This document shows, in pieces, positions 13,543-25,300 of a stretch of 64,000 nucleotides of DNA. Position 1 is the stretch's first letter; every line of letters begins with the position of its first letter. The notes beneath the pieces were generated by a model. It saw nothing but the letters and a program-made list of their open reading frames with translations. It made no database searches and was not told the origin of the DNA. The position numbers and the translations under genes are program-made. Source of the stretch: Lepidurus packardi (Eukaryota > Arthropoda > Branchiopoda > Notostraca > Triopsidae); contig JAKZAN010000005.1 in the NCBI GenBank assembly GCA_023053545.1, positions 930,001 through 994,000 of the forward strand, read 5' to 3'.

Positions 13543-13650
13543 AGCGTGGTCATGCTGGTGTTCCGTGAGGAGAAGAGCAATGAAGAAGAGACCAAAGCTT
13601 GGCATTTCTGGCATAGTCGTCAGCACAGTATCAAACAACGCATCTTGGAT
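13543..13650 (+). CDS. grh: grainyhead exon 3, 5' portion (interrupted by P-like element)
   Basis: After the CAG at 13540-13542 the exon encodes SVVMLVFREEKS, KAWHFWHSRQHSIKQRILD, the next part of the Grh DNA-binding domain. At 13650 coding sequence stops and the terminal repeat of a P-like element begins (CACAGTATAAAGG). The expected end of the exon (GCAG before GTAAGC) reappears at 14569-14572, after the element and the duplicated octamer tcttggat. Exon 3 is therefore split by a transposon that created an 8-bp duplication (13643-13650 and 14561-14568). Confidence 0.93.
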
Positions 13651-14560
13651 CACAGTATAAAGGTTTCACAGTATGGTAACTGGGGGTATCTTCCAATGTA
13701 AAGGGATTAACACGATTTTCTCGGTCCCAAGAGGATGTGAGGGTACGAAGGCTTATATGGGGGATGGATTCCCAGACTGTGCCATGTACCCCCATGTAGG
13801 CATTCCTAATCTACTAGAGAAAGGGTTCGAGAAGAGAACAAAACATTCACAAAACGGGGGACTGGTGACCTTTCTCTCGGGCACTCTAGGGAGTTTTGGG
13901 CTGACGTAGGGTCCTACCGGCAACGCGCGCATTTGAAAGTGTTTTTGGAAAAAACGGTTGATTTCCAGTTGATTATTTTTTAAATTTGTTCGTTCGAGTT
14001 AGGATTTACTATACACTTAAAGAAGAAAATGTAGCTGTAGCAGAAAGAGCCGTAGTTAAATGTGTTAAGAAAAATACTAAACTTGCAAAAGTTAGTAACA
14101 TTTAGGAATAGTTGTAAAGTACCAATGTAATGGATAACTCGTATATAGACATAAATAGTCATAACAACACATATAGACATTAATATACATGGGTATTTTA
14201 TAGTATATGGGGTTAAACCTGTATACTATAAAACACCAATGTATGGGTTGCAAAATAGACTGCCTCCTCGTGGTGCAACCTGGGTAACGCGAAATAGTCT
14301 ATAATGTGTATACGTGTTGTGCTTTGACCTAGTTAATTCATCTTTTATTTTAAGCTTACATAGTTTAAAGCAATAGATTTAAATTACGCGCTTTGTAAAC
14401 CGTCGTGACCTTTTTTGAACTGCACTGGGAGGTTTGCGAATGTACCCTTTCATTTTCTGGCCTTTTACCTGAATATTACTCTGGGGACCGAGAAGGTCGT
14501 CAGAAAACCTTAACATTGGAAGATAGCCCTGTTAGCATACTGTGAAACCTCTATACTGTG
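13651..14560 (+). mobile_element. Non-autonomous P-superfamily element (910 bp) inserted in grh exon 3
   Basis: Left end CACAGTATAAAGGTTTCACA and right end TGTGAAACCTCTATACTGTG are inverted repeats differing by one base over about 25 bp. The flanks are a perfect 8-bp duplication, tcttggat. Both subterminal regions match the ends of the transposase-bearing element at 32815-36030, while the transposase centre is deleted. Orientation is that of grh (transposase 5' end to the left). Position 13676 carries a GTAAC donor-like site inside the left terminal region. Confidence 0.93.
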
Positions 14561-14568
14561 TCTTGGAT

Positions 14569-14572
14569 GCAG
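14569..14572 (+). CDS. grh: grainyhead exon 3, displaced last four coding bases and native donor
   Basis: The four bases gcag followed by GTAAGC are the native exon 3 end, giving a phase 1 junction to the exon at 17735 (Asp-Ala-Asp-Thr across the splice). They are now separated from the exon body by the element and one copy of the target duplication. Confidence 0.85.
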
Positions 14573-17500
14573 GTAAGCGCGTTGCAGAACTTTTCGGAAT
14601 CTATCCTAATTGCTCGACACATTTGTCACCTTGCTTTGAACTTTTCTTTTTTTGGCATGCTAATCCTTCGAACAATTCGGTTCTTTTACGCTAGAGGCCA
14701 ATCACATAGGCGCCCTTACAAGGCAAAAGAACAATAGTTTAGTCTGCGTTTATGGGCAAAGAGATATGCCTTGAACTCATGGGAAGCCCTTCTGTAAAGC
14801 TATACATTATGCAAATTATACCCTGCGTGTTTAGGTTACGACAATCCAAAAGGCTAAGATGCATTGCAACAACGCCACATAAGCTGGTTGTTGTGGTACT
14901 AGTAGGTCTCTCCATATGTCTCTCCATAGGTCTCTCCATATGACGCTCCCAATTAAATGCCGCTGACCTATACCTTTTTTGTTCAAAACATAAAATTTCC
15001 CCCGAAAAGAAAGAAATGCTTCGACCTTCCGTAAGTTACACGGGATTCAGGGATTTGCATACGCACTAAAAAACTTGTAAAACTCTTCAAAGAGTCAAGT
15101 TGGGATCATTTCGCCCTTCGCAAATTATAGCGTGCGATGCGACTGAACCCGCTTACTAAAAAAAATATATAAAGGAAACAGAAAGATAGAAAAAGGAAAA
15201 AAGGTGGGAAGAATAGCAAGGAAATCACCTCGCCTTCTGGAAATGGGTTTCTTAGGACGAATCTTGGCGTAGTTATGCCAACTTTTCCGCTTACCAGGGA
15301 AGAAGCCAGGTCTCGAACCGTCTTTTTTTTTACCTCCAAATAGGCCATAAACTGTGCGAAAATAAGGAAGTAAAAATAATTAAAAATAGTCCTTTTGGGA
15401 TGGAAGCGGAGTGGAAAGAGTTATTAGAAGGTATAAAATGCGCCCACGGTGCTTAGTTAGCGTTTTTAGGGGTGCGTTCCAATTGGCGACTCAACCCGGG
15501 TTGAAGTGGGTTTTCAACTCGGGTTCCAGAACTCGCCTGTTTCAAGTGGCCAAACTCGGGTTCAAAGCTGAGTTTGGGGAAGGGTTGTTCGACTCCACTT
15601 TGGATCAGGGTTGAACACAGCAGAAGCGAGTTGGGGGACGTTTCGCGTCTGGGTGCTAGGTGGAGTCGTGGTTCCATGTAAACAAAACAAAGCTTCATTG
15701 ATTCAAACTAAGATTCATTGTCTCTGATTACAAGTTATATCGATTCCAACCATAACCCGATTGAATAGTACAAGTGCCTATTGGGACGCGGGTTTACTCA
15801 ACCCGAGTTCAGAAAACTCAACTCCCTAGTCGAGTTCGCAATTGGAACGCACCCTAGGTTCTCTTGTCTCAATTACTGGATCTTAAACTAGAACCTCAGC
15901 ACGGAAGAACAAAGAAAAAGTGCAGACCCCCCCCCCCCCCGTTCCAAACTACGTTCTTTCTTCTTCTAAGTTTCTTCTTCCAATTATAATATTCCCGTAA
16001 AATTAAACCTCCCTATTGCCAAAATTGCCAGGTTTCCACATTTTCTCTCACTTTGAAGCCAAGCAAGGTAAATCGTATGACATTTCGTATGCAGCAATAC
16101 CTCGCCACTGGGGCACCCAGATAAAGTTCTTTTTTGAAAGTTTCATTTGGAGATGCGTTCAACATAATATTTCTTTTTAGGGAAAAGCATTTTGTTTATG
16201 TATATATAAACATGTGCGTTTACGTTCAAACAGGCCGGATTTCGTAATGATATGCGTTCTGTTAGAAACTTCAGCTCAATTCAACCGTCCCTACTATTAT
16301 TACCTGCCTACTGCAACCAACGGCCACGGTGGAAACAAGAGAACGATAGCTTTTGGCTCCGTTTTTTATCCATCCTTGGTCATGGCACAAAGGATCGGGA
16401 AAGTTGAGACAAGAAGACAGTTTCTGAGAAACGTACGCTAAGTCATATGCAACACCATGCCGGGCCACCTTTTGTATTTTACCTCCCGTTTTCGGGGTCC
16501 CGGGACCCCCTTCCCTTCTAGCACTAAATGAGTACCAGCGACTTATGATGCGTCCTGTGGTTCATACTATAGGCTTCACGGATTAACTTACTTTTACTTC
16601 TGTCTTACTTCGTAGTACTTAGTTCCTTAGTTCGAATAAGGGGAAGGAGCACAATAAGAAAAATGCCCGAAAATATAGAAACAAAATCAGACATGGAGAA
16701 AACGAGCTTGTATTAATAGAAATAACTTGTTTGGGGGACCAGTCATGTCCAGGGAGGTTTGTGGATAAGATGGATTCCGTTTCTCACACGCATAGAAATT
16801 GCTCATCATCATCTCTTGATGCTCGAGGTAGGATACACACCTTGCCAACAGGGAATGAACTTCGGCTCTCTGTCCCTTCAACCTGGCCCAGAATTACGCT
16901 GGGAAGAGTGGGGGGGACTGGAGAGATTGGCAGCTCCAAGGAAGTATTATGTTTGTGAAAAATAGAGGAAAAAAGAAAGATAGAGCGTCTTCCATTACAG
17001 CCAGCAGGAAGTTGGGCCAAAACCCCGAGCTATTTTTCCACGAGCATCAGGTTGCGCCATAGCGGTGGTACATAGAGGCTTTCTAAGGGGGAGATAATAG
17101 CGTTACCCTCTTACCTCTCGATCTATAACTCTAATTCCATCAAGTAAAGCTTTTGCTCGAAAGGAACTCAAAAGAACTTGCCAGGATTTTTCTCGCACCT
17201 TCTTTTCCAGGCCTTTGGCTCCTATCAGGGACCTTTTAGATGCTAAAGAAAGGCCCATACTTTTAGAATGGTACGTCTGCCATTTTTCGTCTTCGTGATG
17301 CCAACCCCTTGAAAAGGAGAAACTTGCCAGTGAAGCAGAAGAGGCTGTTTCGTGAAAACGAGGTTTTTGGATTAAACTTGCAATTTCCACCTCAGATTTA
17401 AGGTTTGCTTTACCAGTATAAACGCGTTTGGGTAGCGGTAGAAAATAGTGCATTTTAACACTTTAATGTTAGCCACGGTTAATGATGTCTTGGGGAAATT

Positions 17501-17734
17501 TGATGGAAAGTCTCCAGCCACTACAGTTCATGCGAACTGTATTTCATAGTGTAATTAAGAGCTATTCCTAATTTATGTTTTTAGGTTTTGAATTCTATTA
17601 AACTTTTTTCTACTTTTGGATCATGGCGATCGTGCTAGGCATTTCAAGTAGCAAATAAGCAATTATTAATTAATTAATTTTTAATTTAGGCCCAGTTATT
17701 AATTTTTTGTCCTTTTCTTTCGTGTCTATTATAG
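14573..17734 (+). other. grh intron with a small TIR element
   Basis: This is a long intron (3.2 kb). It contains a small inverted-repeat element (15467-15856) and a poly-C run near 15930. A 116-codon minus-strand frame at 17103-17453 has no recognised homology. The triplet of ggtctctccata repeats near 14906-14940 is a local tandem repeat. Confidence 0.6.
15467..15856. mobile_element. MITE-like element with about 20-bp terminal inverted repeats
   Basis: The left end taggggtgcgttccaattgg is mirrored by the right end caattggaacgcacccta. The interior holds several copies of caactcgggttc/aacccgggttga in both orientations. Target duplication could not be fixed, so the superfamily is unassigned. 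Confidence 0.7.
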
Positions 17735-17829
17735 ATACGAAAAACAGTGTGGGCCTTGTAGGCTGCATTGATGAGGTTGCCCGTAATGCTAGTGCAATCT
17801 ACTGGAATCCGTTGGAAAGCTCAGCCAAG
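17735..17829 (+). CDS. grh: grainyhead exon, DNA-binding domain
   Basis: Following a TTATAG acceptor the exon encodes TKNSVGLVGCIDEVARNASA and IYWNPLESSAK, highly conserved in Grh family DNA-binding domains. It begins with two bases that complete an Asp codon with exon 3 (phase 1) and ends in phase 0 at a GTGTTA donor. No disabling change is visible. Confidence 0.95.
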
Positions 17830-18299
17830 GTGTTATAATTATATTAAAAAAAAGTGGGATAAACCTTGGGTACCTTTGCGTTGTCTGTGCCATTTTGCAA
17901 GAGGTCTCTATGCCTTTCGGGAATTATTTTCTTTGTGGAAAAAATGTTTTCTTTTCGGTCGAATTATCTGAATTTTTGTCAGCGGTTCTGCACAGAAAGA
18001 GATGGGGGCCAAGCCAAGGAGATGGCTGCGTGACAGTTGGGAGATAGCCAGGGATGCATGATAGACTGCATAAAGCTATGTGTCTGGCATATTTACTACA
18101 TCAGCCTCATTTGCATATCGCAGGCAAAGGGACAGGGGGCGGCTGCCTGCATCTGCATGTCTGTTTGTAATTTTTACAAATTAAATACCATTTTGAAACG
18201 GTATTTTTTGCTTTATAAAAGAGAAGATGTCAGCTCCGGTAGTTCTGCGTTTTATACCTTCAGCTAATCATTAATGCAAGGTATGATCTCTTTTTCTAG
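17830..18299 (+). other. grh intron
   Basis: This 470-bp intron ends in TTTTTCTAG. No additional feature was seen. Confidence 0.8.
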
Positions 18300-18356
18300 A
18301 TCAACATTGCCGTCCAATGCCTGAGCACAGACTTCAGTACCCAAAAAGGCGTGAAG
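18300..18356 (+). CDS. grh: grainyhead microexon, DNA-binding domain
   Basis: This 57-bp phase 0 exon encodes INIAVQCLSTDFSTQKGVK, one of the most conserved Grh blocks. It is bounded by a CTAG acceptor and a GTAAGT donor. Confidence 0.96.
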
Positions 18357-19484
18357 GTAAGTCAAAATCCTGCACCGTATCTGCTCGTTCGTTCTGCTTC
18401 GTCCGGGGGGGATGGCATGTTTTTTGTTTGAAAAAAATGTAATTTGGAATTCCAAGCTCGCCACGTTCATATTGTTTCAGTCGTATCTGAAATTCACGTA
18501 TTGGTTACCTTGCACCCCCATTTTTTTGCCCTCTCGGAACGGGGCAATGGCCAACGTAAAAAGGCTTTATGGAGGGTAACAGGGTTGCGTGTTGCCTTTT
18601 TTTCTTAGAAAGGATCATTCTAACGGGGAAATTACGAGCTTTTTTCGCTGAACAAGGCAGTTTTCTATGAGAAAAGAAAAACCCCTTTACTAACTCACGC
18701 AGAGCCTCAAATTCTTTTGAGTCCCCTCTTATTTATTTTTCTTCTTATTTTTACCTGGCATTCATATTGAACACATTGAAGACCTTTCTGGCGATCTAAC
18801 AACCGCGAAGCTTTCCTAGGTCAAAAGCAACTACGTAATTTATACCCCTATACCCACCCTCTTTTTATTTTCTACAAAAAATGGATTTTATACTTTACCT
18901 TAACATCTACCATTTCTACCTGAACATCTCTTGCAAAGCACCTTTCTTATCCTGGGAGGAGAAGAAATAACATAACACCTGGTCATACAAACGAAATCGT
19001 AGGGCCACCTACTGCACTGTCAATTAGTATGATTGACACTCGCGAAGAAATTTTCCCACTCGGATTATCAAGAGCGATGCGTGTTAAAAACTTATATATA
19101 CAGTATACCAAGCTTTAGCTTGTTGTCCTATAACGAAGCTGAAAAGACATGCATGCAGTGTGTGATGGACAGGCATCTGTACCTTTCCTCTCTGCATGCA
19201 ATCATAATCTTATGGTAAGACAAAGGGGAGAAAAATAACACAAAACAAGCTCAAGAATGCGTCTCCACGAGCGGCATTGCGAACGTGATGGCGGTTCCCT
19301 TATTCGGGTACAGGGACAGCGAACAAGCTTAGAAGTTATGCCGTGCCAAAACTGGCATTACCTTGTTTAATGCCGATACTTACTTCGCTTTTTCTTTTCT
19401 TTTTTTTCCTCAACCTGCTCTCTTGTGTGTCGCCGTTTCTGTCATTCCGACCGTCTAACCGTCTTGGGATTCGGTGGACATCAG
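18357..19484 (+). other. grh intron
   Basis: This is a 1.1-kb intron without recognised repeats or genes. The acceptor region is pyrimidine-rich upstream of CATCAG. Confidence 0.75.
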
Positions 19485-19586
19485 GGCTTGCCGCTGCACA
19501 TTCAAATCGACACATACGACGATCCCCGAGACAACAGTCCTGTGTCCCATCGTGCTTACTGTCAAATCAAGGTTTTCTGTGGTAAG
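19485..19586 (+). CDS. grh: grainyhead exon, DNA-binding domain
   Basis: This 102-bp phase 0 exon encodes [16 protein letters not shown], then [13 protein letters not shown]. The family usually ends this exon with VFCDK, so Gly replaces the conserved Asp next to the final Cys. The donor is GTAAGA. All other residues follow the Grh consensus. Confidence 0.95.
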
Positions 19587-21553
19587 GTAAGACATTTGAT
19601 TCCATGTTTTTATGGCTTTGTAATTTTCCTTGTTCTTGTGTTGTGTGTGTGTGTGTGTGTGTATCGTTTCCATGCACTAGTGTTGCTGTAAAGGAATGGT
19701 TACGAAACAAAGTTCAAAAGTCTAGTTTTTTACACGGTTTTTTAGAAAGTGTTTAACAACGTGGTTCGTTTGGATGCAAGAAGAAAGTAAGCACCAAGTT
19801 TGTTTAACATTTCTTTTGGAGCCAGAAAGGTGTGGGAAAGGAGAAAGACGAGTCTTTTAGAGTGTGTATACACCGCGTTTCGAATCTTTCCATAGAAAAA
19901 CACCATTCCAAAGCATTTATCACCCGAAAAAGAAATCTCGCATCTTTTTCGCGTAGTTTAGTCGGTTCCAGCTACTTTCCCTTGCCTTCTGTAAATCATG
20001 CATACACATTGAGAAAAGCTGAGGTAAAGCTCCACAGGACAAAATAAATCCCGAATTTATTAAGACACGTAGCAATCACTATTTCTCCCAGACTATGAGA
20101 AAAAAAAAGATTACTCAGTTTACTTGAGGGTGTCTTTTTTTGTCGTAGTAGACAATAACCAAAAATTCGTACACGCGAAGTCGATTGAAAACATTGTTTG
20201 TAGCAGCTTAACCCCCCTCTATTGGGCCAAAACTGCGTGAAACCTAAGACGAGAAGCTGCCGTAACTCATAATCGGACGACTTTACGACGGTCGTAGCTT
20301 GGCAGGGGTTTAAAAGTTTACATTCGTATCCGACATCAATGTTTTTAAGAACCCCGAGATTTGCATAATAAACACCCGTGTATCGCCAAGCCGGAAGACA
20401 GAACATCAAAAGTTCCGCGAGCGTCATACATGTCATGCATTCAAAATAGGGGCGAAAAGAGCCGTGACGTGACTTGACTTGGCTTGTGTGTCGATTGAGA
20501 TGCCCTCCAAATGGTATTACTTTACTTTAACTTCGTGGCCTTTTATATTCTTCTTTTTCTTTTGGGTCGAGTAAAACATATAGCTGTATAGTCATACCCC
20601 CCCAACCGCATGCAAACTCGAAAAGTGGTAAGAACCTGAAAGGGGCCACAGTTGCGCGCACCGGTCATGATTAATATCCCAGCTATAAATCTATCAAAGG
20701 GAAGCTTACCACTAAATTAAACAGATTCTTTAAACTAAATATTCCCTAGAGTGACGAAGCAAATATTCATTACCCTAAAAGACCGCACCCAAAAATCGTA
20801 TTACCGGAGCACATATGTAGTTATTTTCAAGCCATATGACACGTTTTATCGGATCGTGAGATTTTACTTCTATCAAATTGCATTCTTTTGGAAATCATAG
20901 AAAACCCAAATAACCACGTGCACAAGATTACAATCCGCCATGAAAATCTATCAAGTCTCCAGATTCTAACGTTCTTACGATACGCAGACGGTTTTTCGTT
21001 GCGCTATCCCGAACGTGTTACTTCCACTGAAACTGCGCTTGATAAAGGAATAATATAAATAAAAACCACAGATTTTGGGGACAAAAGGTTTAAAGTTTGG
21101 GGACTGTAAAATTTGCAAGTACAGGATAGAAGACCAAGGAGTAATAAAAGACGGTTATAAGTGGCCAATTGGCATCAACTATAAATGTCACTTGACCTTT
21201 GTCTTTGTCTGTTGGTTCTGCTGCAGTTTCACATTTTTTTAACCAATCCATGTTCACTTTTATGAGCACTTCTACCCGAGTGTTAAAAAAACAGACAGTT
21301 TACTGAAACGACACATTGAAAGAAAGAAGCAAATACATCAGTGTACTGAGTGGTCGCGTCCGCAAAATTCTCGCTAAGTGGAATAATGGCGTTGGTCCAA
21401 ACGCTAAGTATCAAGACAGTTTTTGCAGAGAGACAGGATGACATAGAAACTCACTTTTTTAGGGCAAACGGTCTTGTTGTATTCCCTAAGTTTCGGTAGG
21501 AGAAGTTCAATAATGACAGTTCTTTTTACTTTCTTGTTTGCTTTGGCAAATAG
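19587..21553 (+). other. grh intron
   Basis: This intron of about 2 kb contains a short (GT)n run at about 19644-19660. Minus-strand frames near 19996-20436 look like chance ORFs. No mobile element was recognised. Confidence 0.7.
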
Positions 21554-21736
21554 GGCGCTGAGCGGAAAACGCGCGACGAGGAACGCCGAGCTGCCAAACG
21601 CAAAATGACGGCCACGGGACGCAACAAGCCATTGGACGGTTTATACCACACCTCGTGTCAACGATCCGAGTTCTACTCCATGGCCGATTTGAGCAAACTC
21701 CCTGCTCTTTTCACGCCCTCCGAAGACATGGACAAG
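21554..21736 (+). CDS. grh: grainyhead exon, end of DNA-binding domain
   Basis: This 183-bp phase 0 exon encodes GAERKTRDEERRAAKRKMTA, the basic Grh signature, and continues to RSEFYSMADLSKLPALF and PSEDMDK before a GTAAAC donor. The family's KKLDELYHP appears here as NKPLDGLYHT. Exons for the C-terminal dimerisation domain should follow downstream but were not found. A Gypsy insertion starts 70 bp into the next intron and the oppositely oriented NEDD1-like gene lies beyond. Grh proteins control epidermal differentiation and barrier genes as dimers. Confidence 0.95.
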
Positions 21737-21807
21737 GTAAACATTAAACATTTGCTAAACATTTCCAGTAACGTTTGCTTATTCAGTACTATTATTATTA
21801 TTGTTAG

Positions 21808-21973
21808 TGTAATATTTGTTTACTCAAATATAATAATTTAACACACCGATGGGTCGTTTACTCGACGATAATCGGGGAGCTTTTTATCACACTCCTGCTC
21901 TCTGTTATGTCCGTGTATTTACCATCCTCATTCCCCGTGCTGCCCTCTGTTGGCTGCTTAGCACGATGTTACA
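21808..21973 (-). repeat. 3' LTR of Gypsy element 2
   Basis: This 166-bp LTR starts TGTAATATTT and ends GATGTTACA. It is preceded by target duplication gttag (21803-21807). It appears to differ from the right LTR by a single base (ccgtgctgcc against ccgtcctgcc). Confidence 0.95.
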
Positions 21974-22302
21974 ATGCTATTTTTTTTTAAATTTTTTTTT
22001 CTTAACTAGAATAATTGTGACTGGTTTCCGCTTGAGACCATCATACAAACAGATCAAAATTGTGATTCACACTTTCTTTAAGCGGATGACCAGAACTGAA
22101 ATTATTTAAACAATACAAAAGTGAGGATTATTAATATAACACGAAATCTTCGTATCTTCGAGGTCGGTGATGCTCTCGACCGCTTCGTCTGACATTACCG
22201 GCGTCTGGAGGTTGGTCTTCAGTTGGTATATCGGCGCGCGGAGGTTGAGTTTCAAAAATGGTGGTACTAGGTTCCTCTTCCATCTCTTCATTTGGATTTG
22301 GT

Positions 22303-25300
22303 TCACCTGCAGGAATGCCACCACTTATTTTCCGAAAGAAGCTTATGTTCCTGGTGAACGCAACGATGTTCGTTCACCGCAGTGACCATAGTACCGTTTA
22401 TCTTGGTGACCATGAATGGACGTGTCTCATACGGAGTCTGCAGTTTGTTTGAGATTCTGTCGCGTCTTAATAGAACGGTATCGCCCACTTCGAAGACGCG
22501 ATGCTTCGACTTCTTGTCAGCGTAGTTCTTTATCTTGTTCTTGTAGGCCGTGTCCTTGTTGCGGATTTCATCCTCGGATAGAGCTGCGCGGACTTGTGGA
22601 AGCCTTGTTCGCATTGGTCTTCCGAATAGCATGGAACCGGGCGATTCACCTGAGCTAGGATGAGGTGAGGCGCGGTAGTCTAATAGGAAGTTTGAGATTC
22701 GATGTCGCCAGTTGGCTCCCTCGGCAACTGCACAGTGGAGAGCCTTTTTTAAGGTTCTCATAAATCTTTCAACTCCGCCATTTGCCTGGGGCCAAAGTGG
22801 CGTGACTTTGCGATGATGGAAATTCATGCTTATCGCAAACTGAGCAAATTCTGCACCGTTGAACGGCGGACCGTTATCGGTCTTGACAACTTCTGGTATG
22901 CCGAATAACGCAAATATTTCTTCTAGCTTCGGTGTCACGGCTGCTGTGGACGTCGTTGTGACCTTACTGACAACGGGGTAGCGTGAATAGTCGTCATAAA
23001 CAACTAGAAGGTAATCCCCGTTCCGCATCTCTGCGAAATCAGCGCTAACTTCGGTCCACGGTTTTGCAGGTAAGCTCGACATTAGGAGGGGTTCTGGTTG
23101 ATTCGTGTTTGTGCAAGCTTGACATGGAATACAATTGCTGATTTTGTTTTCAACCAGTTGATCCAAATTTGGGAACCAGACTTTTTCTCGGAGTAAGCCT
23201 TTCGTTTTCACCATACCCAGATGACTTTGGTGCGCGATGTCTACGATTCGCTGCGTCAGGATGTCGGGAATAACAATCTTGGTCCCTTTAAGGAGGAATT
23301 CACCGTCCTTGGAGCTTAGAATCGTCATCTGGTCTGCGCACTGCTTCAGTACTTTGAGTCGTTTTTCTTCAGCTTCGTTTAGCTCAGTTGCTCCACCGCG
23401 TTTAATCCTTTTTAGGCTTTTAATTATAATCTGAAGCGGCTGGTCGTTGGCTGTAGCAGCGGCAATTTCGTGGAGAGAGACATGCTTCGGTTGCGAGCGG
23501 AGACATACAGAGTCAATGTAGTTTTCCGCCAGTATTTCTTCGCGTGATGAGACTTTTGATTCCTTGGTTGGATGCCTGGACATAAAATCTGCCGGGTTAT
23601 TTTTCCCGGGGCGGTACTCTACAACGAAGTCATACTGCTGTAATTTCAACAGCCATCTCTCGATTCGTGCGGGTGATTGTATTAGAGCTTTATTGAAGAT
23701 GGGAACTAATGGCTTGTGATCGGTTATGATCTTGAAACCTTTTCCTGACACATATAAATGAAAATGGAGGATGGCCCACGTGATGGCTAACGCTTCTCGT
23801 TCCGTTTGAGAGTAGCGTGACTCGATGTCTGTTAATCGGCGGCTAGCAAAAGCAATTGGAGTTTCGTGTCCATCTTTGGATACTTGTACTAATATGGCTC
23901 CTAGGCCCTTTGGACTAGCATCTATCATTATGGTGGTTTGCTTGTCCACGTCATAATAGGCTAGTGTCGTAGCTTCTCGTAGACGTCTTTTCAATTCTTG
24001 GAATGCGCCTTCTTCTTGAGTGTCCCACGTCCATGTGGAGCCTTGCCGTGTGAGCTTGCGCAATGGTTCCGCAACTGTGGCTGCGTCTGGAATGAATCTA
24101 TTACAGAACGTTATCATTCCAAGAAAGCTTGCAACTTCTTCCGGGCTTTGTGGTTGTTCCGCTTCGTCGATTGCCTTTACTTTCATCTTGTCAGGTGCCA
24201 GACCATCGGCGCTAAAGTTCAAACCATAAAATGTGATGCTCGTCTTCCCAAACTCACATTTATCAAAATTTAGTGTAAGCTGTTTTTTGGCGAGACGTTG
24301 GAGCACTTCTTTAAGGTTTCTGTCATGCTCGTTCTTGGTTTTCCCAGTGACGAGGATGTCGTCACTACGGTTGACTACTCCTGAGATGCCATTTACGATT
24401 TGACGGATGATGTCGTCAAAAATTTCCGACGCGCAATTGACTCCAAAGTTGAGCCTTTTATACCTGAACAGGCCCTGGTGTGTAGCGAAAGTCGTGATGT
24501 AGCGTGATTGCGGATGTAATTCGAGCTGATGATATCCCTGGTTCATATCCAGCTTTGTAAAGAACCGTGCGCCGTTCAGGTCAACGATTAGGTCCTCTAC
24601 AGTTGGGATTACATGCCTGGTCCTTAAAATTGCCAAGTTCGGTGCGCGCATATCGACACATACTCTGAACTTTCCAGGCTGCTTTGGTTTCGGCACCATA
24701 ATACACGGCGAAACCCATGGTGTCGGACCGTCTAGGACTTGCTCGATGATGTCTTCTTTTAGAAGTCGGTCGATTTCCTCCGACATCGCTTTGCGAAGGT
24801 GAAAACCCACACGTCGGTGCTTTCTAGTGACCGCAGGTACCGAAGGGTCTATGTGTAGTTTGACTTGGTGATTCCGGAGTATTCCAATACCTTGGAACAG
24901 TTGGGGAAACATGTCTCTCAGGTACTGATATCCGGGATCCATTGTTACTGCGTTGGAGATGTGGACTAAACCCAGCGCTTTTGCTGTCTCGTATCCTAGT
25001 AGACAGTCTGCCTGATGATCGGAGCTTACAAATACTGTTGTTTGGATTGAGGCGTGTTTGGACTTCAATCGCGCTGTGAAAGATCCTTCAATTCCAATTT
25101 CTTTGCTGCCGTATGCCCTAACTGTGCTTCGGTTTGGCGTGAGGGGCGGGGCATGGGCCAGCTTGCTATATACTCCAGTGTCGACTAGGTTGCACGTCGA
25201 ACCGGTATCGATCATCATCTTGATACTTGACCCACATAGCTTGATTTCTGCAGTTGGTCTTGGGTCTGGCTTGTTTCTTACAGCTAATACGGATTCGTCA

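Noticed and set aside
13651-14560. hAT assignment for the CACAGTATA elements from the 8-bp duplications
   Set aside because: The long copy with the same ends encodes a THAP/P-type transposase. P elements also give 8-bp duplications.
17103-17453. 116-codon minus-strand ORF in a grh intron
   Set aside because: No start context, domain, splice partner or repeat homology was found. It is consistent with a chance ORF.
19996-20436. 146-codon minus-strand ORF
   Set aside because: Intronic, low-information protein without known features.
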